Under the pieces are notes generated by a model. The model did no database searches. It worked only from the letters and a program-made list of their open reading frames with translations, and was not told where the DNA came from. The position numbers were made by a program, and so were the translations under genes. A stretch of 64,000 nt of DNA from Ruegeria meonggei (GTDB taxonomy: Bacteria; Pseudomonadota; Alphaproteobacteria; Rhodobacterales; Rhodobacteraceae). This document shows positions 26,478-36,242 of the stretch, in pieces; the stretch's first letter is position 1, and each line of letters starts with the position of its first letter. Location of the stretch: contig NZ_FWFP01000004.1 of assembly GCF_900172215.1 (NCBI RefSeq), positions 186,001-250,000 of the forward strand. Reading direction: 5' to 3'.

Positions 26478-27239
26478 TCACAAGTCAGCGCGGTGATGGC
26501 GGCAGAAGGTCAGATCGCGTAGAACCACGCGGTTCATACCGGGGTTTTCAAAGATCAGGTCCAGCCAGATCTTCTCAATCCGTCGTTCGTTCAGGGGCAA
26601 ATGCGCAAGGTCGAAATCAATAGCAATGGACGGGGCGGACAAGTCCAGTTTGCGCAGAACCTGATCCGAATTTGGCCCGTGCTGGATGTTCAAACGGCCA
26701 AAAACCTCCAGCGCGTGCTCGGCCTCAAGCAAAAGGTCCACACGCATTAGATGCTGTTTCGACAGACCCTGCGCTGCTTCAGGTGGCAATTCCACCGAAA
26801 GAGACAGAAACGAACCGGCAAACCCGAATACTTCGACCGTCAGCGCGAAGGCCGCCAGATCACTGTCACGGGTGTTTCGGATTTGCCGCATCCCGATTTC
26901 AGACAGCTTGCAGTCGTGAAACAATGTTACTTGCCGATCCAGCACAGCCTTGCGCGGGACCGAGGCCACACCCGGTCGGATCAGCGGCCCACGCCAAAGA
27001 TCCGGCCTCCAAGACCAGTCCGTCCCCAAGGGTTTCGGGAATTGCTCGGAACCGATCAAGGGGCGCGTCAGCCGTCCTTCGGCCATGTGCAGCAGCATAT
27101 CCAGATGAGAGCGCAGCTTACGTGCCTCGTCGCGTTGTTGCCGCAAATCAGATGCCGGAGCATCATCGGCGTCACGCGCGGCCTTGCGCCAGCGTTCCAA
27201 TACCTTTCGGTGAATATAGCGATCCAGAAGTCTGCCCAT
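26478..27239 (-). CDS. DUF6478 family protein
   Basis: A 253-residue soluble protein of a family I know only from roseobacters and relatives. Hallmarks are the N-terminal GRLLDRYIHRKVLERWRKA, the middle segment GTDWSWRPDLWRGPL followed by VTLFHDCKLSEI, and the C-terminal NIQHGPNSDQVLRKL and NRVVLRDLTFCRHHRADL. ATG 27239 is where homology starts; its ribosome site is weak. It is divergent from the ABC/cNMP membrane protein gene with about 250 bp between. Function unknown. Confidence 0.8.
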   Translation of the reverse strand: MGRLLDRYIHRKVLERWRKAARDADDAPASDLRQQRDEARKLRSHLDMLLHMAEGRLTRPLIGSEQFPKPLGTDWSWRPDLWRGPLIRPGVASVPRKAVLDRQVTLFHDCKLSEIGMRQIRNTRDSDLAAFALTVEVFGFAGSFLSLSVELPPEAAQGLSKQHLMRVDLLLEAEHALEVFGRLNIQHGPNSDQVLRKLDLSAPSIAIDFDLAHLPLNERRIEKIWLDLIFENPGMNRVVLRDLTFCRHHRADL

Positions 27240-27487
27240 GGTCCCATCGTGTGAACGTGCCTCCTTATTAGTCAAAGACGGCCCAGGGGATAAGAGTGAA
27301 TTGACATTTTGGCGCCTTAAAATTCCGGAACCGTAAACGCGCATGTGACTGGGCATTGCGACTTCGGTCTGATAGAGCAAGCGCTATTCTTGCAATCGAT
27401 CAGGTCAGTGCGTACCGTCCGACACGTGGTTGCACAGGATCATCCAAACAAAAAAGCACCCATTATAATTCGAGGCACGTCCGGGGC

Positions 27488-30400
27488 ATGGAACCCACTC
27501 TTTTTGCATTCATCTGGAAATACTCAAAGAAACAACAACTTGTGCTGTTGTGTTTGACGGTATTGTCGTTTCCGTTTCTTTACGCGTCGCTTGAGCTGCC
27601 CAAGCAGATCATCAACGACGCCATCGGCGCGCCCAATGACACCGTGACATTCCTTGGCATCACGGTGACGCAGATCGAGTACCTGTTGATCCTGTGCGTG
27701 GCCTTTCTGGCAACCGTGATCGCAAGCGGCCTGATGAAAATGCGCATCAACACGATGAAGGGCGTCCTTGCCGAGCGGATGCTGCGCCGCCTGCGGTTTA
27801 CCCTGATCCATCGCAGTATGCGGTTTCCGAAATCCTATTTTGCCACCACCAGCCAGGGTGAGCTGGTGTCGATGATCACCTCCGAAGCTGAACCGATGGG
27901 GGGGTTGATGGGCGATGCGATTGCCCAGCCGGTTTTCCAGTTCGGTCAGATGATGACCATCGTGACCTTTTTGTTTATGCAAAGTATCTGGTTCGGGCTG
28001 GCCAGCATCGCGCTGATCCCGCTGCAGGCTTGGTTGATCCCGAAACTCCAGCGACAGATCAATCTGCTGAACAAGGACCGTATTCAGCAGGTACGCCACC
28101 TGAGCTCGGAAATCGGGGAAAGTGCGGCGGGTATCAGCGACCTCCGCACCAATGGCGGCTGGCGATACCGGCTGGCACAGTTCAGCCACCGGCTGGGAAC
28201 TTTGTTTGAGATCCGGTTCAAGATCTACAACAAGAAATTCTTCATGAAATTCCTCAACAATCTGATCACTCAGATGACGCCGTTCCTGTTCTATTCGGTC
28301 GGCGGGTATCTGGCGATCACGGGTGAGGTCACCGTTGGTGCCCTTGTGGCCGCTCTTGGCGCCTATAAAGACCTCAGCGGCCCCTGGAAGGATCTGCTGA
28401 CCTATTACAACCAGGTGCAGGATATGTCGCTGCGGTGGGAAATTGTGACCGAACGGTTTGCGCCGGACAACATGGTGCCGGAGAACCTGTTTTTGGGCGA
28501 ACCGGAAACGATCCCTCATCTGACCGGTGACATCGTCTTGCACAATGTCACCGTGCGCGATGACGACGGGAAAACCATCCTGGAAGATATCGACCTGACG
28601 ATCCCCAAAAGCGCACGTGTCGCGATTCAATCGTCAAGCGCAGCTGAACGCAGCGCATTGGCTCAATTGCTGACCCGAGAGCTTTTGCCCGTGCAGGGCG
28701 ACGTCACGATCGCCGGGCATGACATCCAGACCCTGCACCAATCCGTGATCGCAGCGCGGATCGGGTACGCCTATTCTAGGCCCTACCTGTTCGACGGGAC
28801 CCTGGGCGACAATCTTTTGATGCCTCTGCGCACGCACCCGCAGCACGAAGCCGAGGCGCTAAAGGCCCCATCACGCTGGCAGATCGAAGCCGCCCGCGCA
28901 GGCAACCCCACGGATTCCCTGTCGGACGAATGGATCGATCCGGGACTGGCTGGACTGGACGATATCGAGGACATCCGCGACTGGTGGTTCAAGCTGGTCG
29001 AAGCGATGGGCATTGATGAGTTCATGTTTCGCCGTACGTTGCGTACTCAGTTCAATCCCCAACAGCACCCGGCACTGGCGAAAGATATCGTGAACCTGCG
29101 CGATACAGTGGCCGAGAGGTTGCGGGAGAAGGGGTTGGAAAGGTATGTCTATCGGTTTGATCCTGCACGTTTCAATCCCGCCGTCCCGTTGGGTGGAAAC
29201 CTGCTATATGCAGCACCATCGCACGATATCTCGCCGGATATTCTGGCCGGCGACGGTCGGTTCATGTCCATGCTGCGACGACACGAGCTGGACGACGATG
29301 CGATGGCAATCTCGAACGCAGTGATTGAGACGCTGAACCAGACCTTTGGGCGCGATGGCACCGATCATCCGTTGTTTTTGCGTCTGGGTATGACAAAGGA
29401 CATGTACCACCGACTTTTGGATATTGAAGAGCGGCGCAAGTCCAAGGGCGAAGCAAGTATCTCTGAACAGGAACGCGCCTTGTTGCTGACCGTTCCATTC
29501 CTGTTGACCGCGGAACAGATCGGCCCGGATTTTCCAGACGAATACAAGGACAAGATCCTGGCCATTCGCAGCGGTCAGGCTGAAAGGCTACGGGCGTCGA
29601 TGAATGGCATGTTCATTCCGGTGACACCCGACGCCTATATCGCCCGTATGACGGTGATGGAAAACGCACTGTACGGGCGCATTTCCCTTATGGCTGGGGC
29701 ACATAGGGACGAGATTGAAGATGTTGTGGCCGATGCCATGAACGAAGCCGGGCTGCGCCGCCGCGCCGCCACGATCATCTATGACCTGCCCTCGGGTCTG
29801 GGCGGAAACAACCTGCCGACGGTGTTTCAGGAACGTGCGGCGTTCTCGCGTGCCGGGATCAAGCGTCCGGACGTTCTGGTCCTGGACAAGGCCCTGGCCA
29901 GCCACGATTCGGAAAGCCGGTTGAGAACACGCCTGAAGCTGCGTGAGTTGCTGCCGGAATCGATCATGATCTTTATGGAAGATCACTTCGCTCATCCCGA
30001 AGCCTATGACCTATTCGTCGAAATCAAGGACGGTCGCATTGATGGGGTATCGAAAACACATAGTCTGGATGACACAGGGGCGACAGCTGATCTGAGCCGC
30101 AAGCTCAAGATCATTTCCTCGACCGAGTTGTTTTCCGGCATCGATGGCCGCAACCAGCGCCTGCTGGCCTTTTCAGCGCAATGGTATGATGCGGCGGCTG
30201 GTCAGGTCATCTTTTCCAAGGGGCAGGCCCCGGACGCGGCCTATCTGTGCATCACAGGGCAGGCCAGGTTGGATTGGCCGGATGATATGGGCGGGAAACG
30301 GGTTGTGTCGGTCATCGAGCCCGGTCGCCTGATCGGTGATCTTTCCATTATCACTGGCGAGGCCCGGCAGTTGGATCTGGTCGCCAATACCGATTGCTCG

Positions 30401-30595
30401 TTCCTGCGTATTGGCGCGGAGGAATTGCGTGCAGTGCTGGAAAGCGATGCTTCGGTCGCAGCGCAGCTTTTGAAGGCCGTCGCACTGAACCTGACCGGGC
30501 TGGCCAGCAGAATCAGCGATGCCGAAAACCCCAACGCCTTTTTCCCAGAGGTTCCACAGATCGTGGGCGTGGAAGATGCAGGTGAGAATGCGTAA
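27488..30595 (+). CDS. ABC-exporter-like membrane protein with degenerate ATPase and cyclic-nucleotide-binding-like domain
   Basis: A 1035-residue protein. Residues 1-330 are a six-helix ABC-exporter-type membrane domain (FYSVGGYLAITGEVTVGALV at its end). A nucleotide-binding-like domain starts near 355 (IVLHNVTVRDDDGKTILEDI). The Walker A position near 380 reads AIQSSSAAERSAL, lacking Gly-Lys-Ser/Thr. About 290 extra residues, mostly charged and helical, then intervene before a changed signature (DLPSGLGGNNLPTVFQERAA near 765) and Walker B VLVLDKALASHDSE near 795, with Lys for the catalytic Glu. A cNMP-binding-like domain (about 895-1000, YLCITGQARLD ... GRLIGDLSIITGEARQL) ends the protein. 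ATP hydrolysis looks unlikely. It overlaps the next gene by 8 bp. Confidence 0.75.
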   Translation: MEPTLFAFIWKYSKKQQLVLLCLTVLSFPFLYASLELPKQIINDAIGAPNDTVTFLGITVTQIEYLLILCVAFLATVIASGLMKMRINTMKGVLAERMLRRLRFTLIHRSMRFPKSYFATTSQGELVSMITSEAEPMGGLMGDAIAQPVFQFGQMMTIVTFLFMQSIWFGLASIALIPLQAWLIPKLQRQINLLNKDRIQQVRHLSSEIGESAAGISDLRTNGGWRYRLAQFSHRLGTLFEIRFKIYNKKFFMKFLNNLITQMTPFLFYSVGGYLAITGEVTVGALVAALGAYKDLSGPWKDLLTYYNQVQDMSLRWEIVTERFAPDNMVPENLFLGEPETIPHLTGDIVLHNVTVRDDDGKTILEDIDLTIPKSARVAIQSSSAAERSALAQLLTRELLPVQGDVTIAGHDIQTLHQSVIAARIGYAYSRPYLFDGTLGDNLLMPLRTHPQHEAEALKAPSRWQIEAARAGNPTDSLSDEWIDPGLAGLDDIEDIRDWWFKLVEAMGIDEFMFRRTLRTQFNPQQHPALAKDIVNLRDTVAERLREKGLERYVYRFDPARFNPAVPLGGNLLYAAPSHDISPDILAGDGRFMSMLRRHELDDDAMAISNAVIETLNQTFGRDGTDHPLFLRLGMTKDMYHRLLDIEERRKSKGEASISEQERALLLTVPFLLTAEQIGPDFPDEYKDKILAIRSGQAERLRASMNGMFIPVTPDAYIARMTVMENALYGRISLMAGAHRDEIEDVVADAMNEAGLRRRAATIIYDLPSGLGGNNLPTVFQERAAFSRAGIKRPDVLVLDKALASHDSESRLRTRLKLRELLPESIMIFMEDHFAHPEAYDLFVEIKDGRIDGVSKTHSLDDTGATADLSRKLKIISSTELFSGIDGRNQRLLAFSAQWYDAAAGQVIFSKGQAPDAAYLCITGQARLDWPDDMGGKRVVSVIEPGRLIGDLSIITGEARQLDLVANTDCSFLRIGAEELRAVLESDASVAAQLLKAVALNLTGLASRISDAENPNAFFPEVPQIVGVEDAGENA

Positions 30596-31475
30596 TTCGG
30601 CCTATTCAGCCCATGAAGGGCTTGTGCGGGATGGGCGCGCCAAACCCGAGTTTTGGCGATTTCTTTTAGGTATGGCCATCGTCGCAATTGTTGTGACCGG
30701 GTCGAACCTGGTCCTATTCACCTCGGTTGCGTCGCTGGGATCTTTTGAAAGGGCCGAGGATTTTTTGCGCGGCGCAACCCCAATGGCCGTGGTCATCGTG
30801 CTTGCCAGCTTTGGTTTTACCACCCTTGGTGTGGCTCTGGCAGCGCAGCAGCTGCAACGTAGGTCATTGCGGTCGATCCTTGGCCCTTACAGCCTGGCGA
30901 TCACGCAATTTCGGCGTGTTTTTGAAGCTTTACTAATAGTAACTCTGATCATTGCGGTTCTACCTCCTTATGGGCTGGGGCAGCCGCTGGAGCAAAATCT
31001 GGAATTTTCGCACTGGCTTGTTTTTCTGCCCTTGGCCCTTGGGGCCGTTTTTATTCAGACCAGCGCCGAAGAGGTTCTGTTTCGCGGCTACATGCAGCAA
31101 TGTCTGGCTGCACGTTTTCGATCCCCGATCATCTGGATGGGGGTACCGTCGTTATTGTTTGCCGCTGGCCACTATGCGCCCAGCATTGCCGGTGAAAACG
31201 CGATGCTGATTGCTGTCTGGTCTTGCGTCTTTGGCCTGTGCGCTGCAGATCTGACCGCGCGGGCAGGGACCCTGGGCCCGGCTATCGCCTTGCATTTTTT
31301 CAACAATATCGTAGCCCTTCTGTTCATTTCGCTGCCCGACAGTCTTAGTGGGCTGGCGCTGTACTTGTTTCCATATGACATGTCCGACACAAGCGTTCTG
31401 CGGCAATTGCTGTATGTGGATTTCGCCGTGATGATGATCAGTTGGCTGACAGCACGCCTTGCACTCAGGCGCTGA
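30588..31475 (+). CDS. CPBP-family intramembrane metalloprotease
   Basis: A 295-residue polytopic membrane protein of the CAAX-protease/bacteriocin-processing (Abi) family. The catalytic Glu-Glu-x3-Arg is in SAEEVLFRGYMQQC, the first His in FAAGHYAPS and the second in ALHFFNNIV, so the metal site is complete. Start is ATG 30588, whose codons overlap the stop of the ABC/cNMP gene (ATGCGTAA), with AGGTGAG just before it; this implies translational coupling. Substrate unknown; the coupling suggests a shared process with the upstream protein. Confidence 0.85.
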   Translation: MRNSAYSAHEGLVRDGRAKPEFWRFLLGMAIVAIVVTGSNLVLFTSVASLGSFERAEDFLRGATPMAVVIVLASFGFTTLGVALAAQQLQRRSLRSILGPYSLAITQFRRVFEALLIVTLIIAVLPPYGLGQPLEQNLEFSHWLVFLPLALGAVFIQTSAEEVLFRGYMQQCLAARFRSPIIWMGVPSLLFAAGHYAPSIAGENAMLIAVWSCVFGLCAADLTARAGTLGPAIALHFFNNIVALLFISLPDSLSGLALYLFPYDMSDTSVLRQLLYVDFAVMMISWLTARLALRR

Positions 31476-31534
31476 TTGCATTTCCTTCCGTAGCGTCTTA
31501 TTTGACGTCAAAGCCGCACTAGCAAGGTTCCGAT

Positions 31535-32467
31535 ATGAACTGGATCACAAACTACGTCCGCCCCCGGATCAATTCGATCTTCTCGCGCCGGGAAGTGCCT
31601 GAAAACCTTTGGCACAAGTGCGACGAATGCGGCACGATGCTGTTTCACCGCGAACTGGCCGACAATCAGAACGTCTGCACCCAGTGCGATCATCACATGG
31701 GTATCACGCCGCGCGACCGGTTTTCGCACCTTTTTGATGGCGGAATTTTCACCGAAGTTTCGGTTCCCGCACCCAAGGACGATCCGCTGCAATTTCGAGA
31801 TCAGAAGAAATATCCTGACCGGATGAAAACCGCCCAGAAGAACACTGGCGAAAAAGAAGCGATGCTGGTCGCGAAGGGTGAGATCGGACGCACACCAATT
31901 GTGGCCGCCGCACAGGATTTTTCGTTCATGGGCGGCTCGATGGGCATGTATGTCGGCAACGCCATCATCGCGGCTGCGCAAGAGGCGGTAAAGCTAAAGC
32001 GCCCGCTGATCCTGTTTTCAGCCGCCGGTGGCGCGCGGATGCAGGAGGGCATCCTCAGCCTGATGCAAATGCCGCGCACCACTGTTGCGGTTGAGATGCT
32101 GAAAGAGGCCAATCTGCCTTACATTGTTGTGCTGACCCATCCGACCACGGGCGGGGTGACAGCGTCTTATGCGATGCTGGGCGATGTCCATATCTCAGAA
32201 CCCAACGCGCTGATCTGTTTTGCCGGGCCGCGTGTGATCGAACAGACCATACGGGAAAAACTGCCCGAGGGCTTCCAGCGCGCCGAATATCTGCTGGATC
32301 ACGGCATGCTGGACCGGGTGACCAAACGGACCGAGATGCGGGACGAACTGATCACCATCACGCGCATGCTGATGAACCAGCCGCCGGCGGTCAAAGGCGA
32401 TCTGCCTGCGCCACACCCCGAGGACGCCAAGGCCGAAACTCTGACCGAGGACCCGGGCAAGACATGA
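31535..32467 (+). CDS. accD: acetyl-CoA carboxylase carboxyltransferase subunit beta
   Basis: The beta half of the carboxyltransferase of acetyl-CoA carboxylase, first committed step of fatty-acid synthesis. The 310-residue protein has the N-terminal zinc ribbon Cys29-x2-Cys32 ... Cys48-x2-Cys51 and the crotonase-like core ([20 protein letters not shown], then [17 protein letters not shown]). Normal length. Its stop overlaps the folC start (ATGA), an accD-folC pairing seen widely in bacteria. Confidence 0.97.
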   Translation: MNWITNYVRPRINSIFSRREVPENLWHKCDECGTMLFHRELADNQNVCTQCDHHMGITPRDRFSHLFDGGIFTEVSVPAPKDDPLQFRDQKKYPDRMKTAQKNTGEKEAMLVAKGEIGRTPIVAAAQDFSFMGGSMGMYVGNAIIAAAQEAVKLKRPLILFSAAGGARMQEGILSLMQMPRTTVAVEMLKEANLPYIVVLTHPTTGGVTASYAMLGDVHISEPNALICFAGPRVIEQTIREKLPEGFQRAEYLLDHGMLDRVTKRTEMRDELITITRMLMNQPPAVKGDLPAPHPEDAKAETLTEDPGKT

Positions 32468-33738
32468 CGTCCCAGACATCCGACCGCATCCTGGAACGGA
32501 TGATGGCGCTGCATCCCAAGATCATTGACCTGACCTTGGACCGTGTGTGGCGTTTGCTGGCGGCTCTGGACAATCCGCAGACAAAACTGCCACCCGTGAT
32601 CCATATTGCCGGAACAAACGGTAAAGGTTCGACCCAGGCAATGATCCGCGCCGGGATCGAAGGGGCAGGGCTGTCGGCACATGCCTATACCTCGCCCCAT
32701 CTGGCACGGTTCCATGAACGCATCCGCCTAGCCGGTGCGCTAATATCAGAACCCGACCTCAGCGCCGTTCTGGATGAATGTTACGCCGCCAATGGGGGCG
32801 AAAACATCACCTATTTTGAGATCACGACATGCGCCGCGCTGCTGGCCTTTGCGCGTGCGCAGGCTGACTTCACTCTGCTTGAAGTCGGCTTGGGCGGTCG
32901 TCTGGATGCAACCAATGTCGTCCACGAACCTGTCGTGACGGTGATCACGCCGATCTCTATCGACCACGAACAGTTTCTTGGCAACACGCTGGGCAAAATC
33001 GCCGCCGAAAAGGCGGGGATCATCAAACCGGGCGTTCCCTGTATCGTCGGCCCTCAACAGGATGAGGCGCTGGAAGTCATCGAATACACAGCCGCCCGCC
33101 TTGGCGCCCCGCTGCTGGTCCATGGCCAGCATTGGCATGTGACCGAGGAAAACGGCCGTCTGGTCTATCAGGACGAAACCGGCCTGCGGGATCTGCCGCT
33201 GCCCAAACTGCTGGGCGCACATCAGATTCAGAACGCCGGGGCCGCTCTGGCGGTTCTGCGTCACCTCGATCTGGGCGACGACGCGTATGAGGCCGCAATG
33301 ACGAAACCGGAATGGCAAGCCCGTATGCAACGGCTGAAAGCTGGCCCTCTGGTCGATCAGGCAGGGCAGGCCGAATTGTGGCTCGATGGAGGTCACAACG
33401 CCGCCGCCGGCAGTGCTTTGGCCGACGTGCTGACCAAGCTGCCCGCACGCCCCACCCATATGATCTGCGGTATGCTGAACACAAAGGATGTTACAGGCTA
33501 TCTGGCCCCGCTCGCAAAGCAAGTCGACAGCCTGACCGCGGTTTCAATCCCCGGCGAGGCCAATACGTTAAGTGCCGAAGACACTGCCAAAGCAGCGACC
33601 CAAGTCGGTCTCAGCGCCGCGACGGCCAAAAGTGTCGCCGCTGCTTTGCAAGCCATTCTCGACAAAGATCCGCAAGCGCGGGTTCTGATCTGCGGCTCGC
33701 TTTATCTGGCAGGCAACATCTTGCGCGAAAACAGCTAG
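32464..33738 (+). CDS. folC: bifunctional folylpolyglutamate synthase / dihydrofolate synthase
   Basis: Adds L-glutamate to dihydropteroate and to reduced folates using ATP. The 424-residue Mur-ligase-fold protein has the P-loop [15 protein letters not shown], the segment [16 protein letters not shown], the metal/ATP block [16 protein letters not shown], and [21 protein letters not shown]-terminal domain ([15 protein letters not shown]) complete. Starts inside the accD stop; ends TAG at 33738, followed by a hairpin-rich spacer facing zapE. Confidence 0.95.
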   Translation: MTSQTSDRILERMMALHPKIIDLTLDRVWRLLAALDNPQTKLPPVIHIAGTNGKGSTQAMIRAGIEGAGLSAHAYTSPHLARFHERIRLAGALISEPDLSAVLDECYAANGGENITYFEITTCAALLAFARAQADFTLLEVGLGGRLDATNVVHEPVVTVITPISIDHEQFLGNTLGKIAAEKAGIIKPGVPCIVGPQQDEALEVIEYTAARLGAPLLVHGQHWHVTEENGRLVYQDETGLRDLPLPKLLGAHQIQNAGAALAVLRHLDLGDDAYEAAMTKPEWQARMQRLKAGPLVDQAGQAELWLDGGHNAAAGSALADVLTKLPARPTHMICGMLNTKDVTGYLAPLAKQVDSLTAVSIPGEANTLSAEDTAKAATQVGLSAATAKSVAAALQAILDKDPQARVLICGSLYLAGNILRENS

Positions 33739-33747
33739 CTTCACCTG

Positions 33748-33798
33748 GCTCAAAATATCCAGGGGAGGCGCGCGCTGCGCGACGGGGGCAGCGCCCCC
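33748..33798. repeat. roseobacter-type intergenic hairpin element between convergent genes
   Basis: The sequence CTCAAAATATCC (33749-33760), then an AGGGGAGG and GCGCGC-rich stretch, ends in GGGGGC-AGC-GCCCCC (33784-33798, 6-bp stem, 3-nt loop). It resembles a short element I recall at many convergent gene ends in Rhodobacteraceae. It probably acts as a bidirectional terminator or mRNA-end stabiliser for folC and zapE. Confidence 0.55.
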
Positions 33799-34868
33799 TA
33801 TTTACCCCAGCCCTGATCCTGCATTTCCCGCAACCGTGATGCGGTGCGTTCAAACTCAAACGTTCCTTCGCCTTCGACATACAGCATTTCGGGCTCAGCC
33901 GCCGCAGAACAAATCAACCGGACTTTCGCTTCGTACAACGCATCGATCAGCGTGACAAAGCGCTTGGCTTCATTGAAGTTGTTGCGGGACAAGCGCGGAA
34001 CGTCTTCCAACACCAGCACTTTCACTTCTTCTGCGATTGCCAGATAGTCCGCAGGCCCCAGCATCCGCCCGCACAGGTCATAGAAATTCGCCCGGGCCAC
34101 CCCGTTGCGAAACGCGGGCAATTCCACGGCACGACCGTTGACCTGAAGGATCAATGGTTCGGCCGCACCGCCTGCCAGATCGGTCCAGACGCTGCGAATA
34201 CTCTGCCGCGCTTCGGGCCCAATCGGCGTGAAATAGACCAGCGCACCCTCCAACCTGTTCTGGCGGTAATCAGTGGGCGAGATCAGCTCCCACACCTCAA
34301 GTTGTTCCTTGATATGCGCGATGAAGGGCAGGAACAGCTGCCGGTTCAGCCCATCCTTGTAAAGGTCATCCGGGTGACGGTTCGAGGTCGTGATCACCAC
34401 CACACCACCGTCATGCAACATGTCAAACAGCCGACCCACGATCATGGCATCGGTGATATCGGTGATCTGCATCTCGTCAAACGCCAACACCCGCACCGAT
34501 TTCACGACCGAAGCCGCAACCGGGGCCAGCGCATCCTCAACCCCGTCCTTGCGGGCCTTGTGCATACTCGCGTGGATTTCTTGCATGAAAGCATGGAAAT
34601 GCACACGCCGCGCCGGGATTTCGCCCAGCCCATCGACAAACATATCCATCAACATGGACTTCCCGCGTCCAACACCACCCCACAGGTACAGACCCTTGGG
34701 CGGTAGGGGTGCCTTGCGAAACAAGCCGCGTTTGACCGGTTCGGCCAAAGCTGCGCGAATGCGTTCGAACTGGGGAAGAACGGCCTCTTGCGCGTCGTCT
34801 CTGGTCAGGGTGCCGTCGGCGACCTGCCTGTCATAGTGCGAAATCAAACCCGTCATAACCCGAGGCAT
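33798..34868 (-). CDS. zapE: cell division ATPase ZapE (AFG1-like)
   Basis: A 356-residue AAA+-like ATPase of the AFG1/ZapE family, linked to Z-ring dynamics in gammaproteobacteria and to protein turnover in mitochondria. Walker A is GGVGRGKS (64-71), Walker B VRVLAFDEMQITD, with the sensor-like ITTSNRHPDDLYKDGLNR and the C-terminal LSRNNFNEAKRFVTLIDALY. Complete. ATG 34868 is used; the in-frame ATG at 34856 is equally possible, since neither has a strong ribosome site. Confidence 0.92.
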   Translation of the reverse strand: MPRVMTGLISHYDRQVADGTLTRDDAQEAVLPQFERIRAALAEPVKRGLFRKAPLPPKGLYLWGGVGRGKSMLMDMFVDGLGEIPARRVHFHAFMQEIHASMHKARKDGVEDALAPVAASVVKSVRVLAFDEMQITDITDAMIVGRLFDMLHDGGVVVITTSNRHPDDLYKDGLNRQLFLPFIAHIKEQLEVWELISPTDYRQNRLEGALVYFTPIGPEARQSIRSVWTDLAGGAAEPLILQVNGRAVELPAFRNGVARANFYDLCGRMLGPADYLAIAEEVKVLVLEDVPRLSRNNFNEAKRFVTLIDALYEAKVRLICSAAAEPEMLYVEGEGTFEFERTASRLREMQDQGWGK

Positions 34869-35002
34869 AGCGTCCGGCTTGCCCGTTGAAAACCCGCCTT
34901 GTTGGTGTCACATCAATTTTGCTGATCCCAAAGGGCAAAACTCCTGAATTGACGCCGAGCACAATCGGGATAACGTCAGGACAGAAATTCCCAGAGGTCA
35001 TA

Positions 35003-36241
35003 ATGCCCCAATCCGTCCGTCTTCTGAACCCGATCCTGATCGTTGGCTGCGTTATCATCACGGTCAATTTCGCGGTGCGCGGATCTTTTGGTGTGTTCCA
35101 GATACCCATCGCGGACGAATTCGGCTGGCTGCGCTCTGATTTCTCGATGGCGATTGCAATCCAGAACCTGGCCTGGGGCATCGGTCAGCCCATCTTTGGC
35201 GCCATCGCTGAAAAGGTCGGTGACCGACGCGCCATTGTTTTGGGCGCACTGGTTTATGCCGCAGGTATGGTTCTGTCGGCGTGGTCTGTCACACCGTTCG
35301 AACATCAGATGTACGCGTGGCTGGTCGGGTTTGGTATCGCAGGAACCGGGTTCGGCGTGATCCTGGCCGTAGTGGGCCGGGCCTCGTCGGACGCAAACCG
35401 ATCCATGTCACTGGCTATTGTCACAGCAGCAGGCAGTTTCGGACAGGTCCTGGGCGCCCCCACCGCGGAATGGATGCTGACATTTCTGCCCTGGCAACAG
35501 GTGTTCATCGTCTTTGCCATCGCAATTCTGGCAATGATCCTGACACTGCCGTTTATGCGCGCGCCGCAAGCGATCAGCCGGGCAGAGCAAGAAGAAAGCA
35601 TGAGCCAAATCCTGGGTAGAGCGTTCCGGGACCCGTCCTACACACTGATCTTCCTGGGGTTTTTCAGCTGCGGTTACCAATTGGGTTTTATCACCGCCCA
35701 CTTCCCAGCCTTCGTGACCGAGATGTGCGGTCCAATTCAACCGGGCGGCGTTTTACATTCGATCGGGATCACATCAACCTCTGCACTAGGCGCGGTCTCG
35801 ATTTCCTTGATCGGCCTGGCCAATATCGGTGGAACACTTCTGGCGGGCTGGGCTGGCAACCACTTTCCCAAGAAATACCTGCTGGCTGCCATCTATACCG
35901 CCCGAACACTGGCGGCCGCTGCGTTCATCGTGTTCCCGATCACACCGCTTTCGGTTATCGTGTTTTCACTGGTGATGGGCTCGCTCTGGCTGGCCACGGT
36001 GCCGCTTACCTCAGGCCTGGTCGCGCATCTTTATGGCCTGCGCTATATGGGCACGCTCTATGGCATCATCTTCTTTAGCCATCAGGTCGGCAGCTTCCTG
36101 GGCGTCTGGCTGGGCGGGCGGATGTATGACCAATACGGCGATTACACCACGGTCTGGTGGATCGGCGTCGCAATCGGAGCCTTTAGCGCCATCGTCCACC
36201 TGCCCATCCGCGAATACAGGTCAGCCCCCATCGCCACCTAA
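35003..36241 (+). CDS. MFS transporter, monocarboxylate/OxlT-like
   Basis: A 412-residue carrier with about 12 hydrophobic segments. Motif-like stretches include FGWLRSDFSMAIAIQNLAWG in TM1-2 and QPIFGAIAEKVGDRRAIVLG (the TM2-3 loop). The pattern, including the final GMLY-like region (LRYMGTLYGIIFFSHQVGSF), resembles the oxalate/formate and monocarboxylate branch, so a small organic acid is the likely substrate (inference). AGAGG lies 5 nt before ATG 35003. It ends one base from the convergent HAD gene. Confidence 0.82.
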   Translation: MPQSVRLLNPILIVGCVIITVNFAVRGSFGVFQIPIADEFGWLRSDFSMAIAIQNLAWGIGQPIFGAIAEKVGDRRAIVLGALVYAAGMVLSAWSVTPFEHQMYAWLVGFGIAGTGFGVILAVVGRASSDANRSMSLAIVTAAGSFGQVLGAPTAEWMLTFLPWQQVFIVFAIAILAMILTLPFMRAPQAISRAEQEESMSQILGRAFRDPSYTLIFLGFFSCGYQLGFITAHFPAFVTEMCGPIQPGGVLHSIGITSTSALGAVSISLIGLANIGGTLLAGWAGNHFPKKYLLAAIYTARTLAAAAFIVFPITPLSVIVFSLVMGSLWLATVPLTSGLVAHLYGLRYMGTLYGIIFFSHQVGSFLGVWLGGRMYDQYGDYTTVWWIGVAIGAFSAIVHLPIREYRSAPIAT

Positions 36242-36242
36242 G

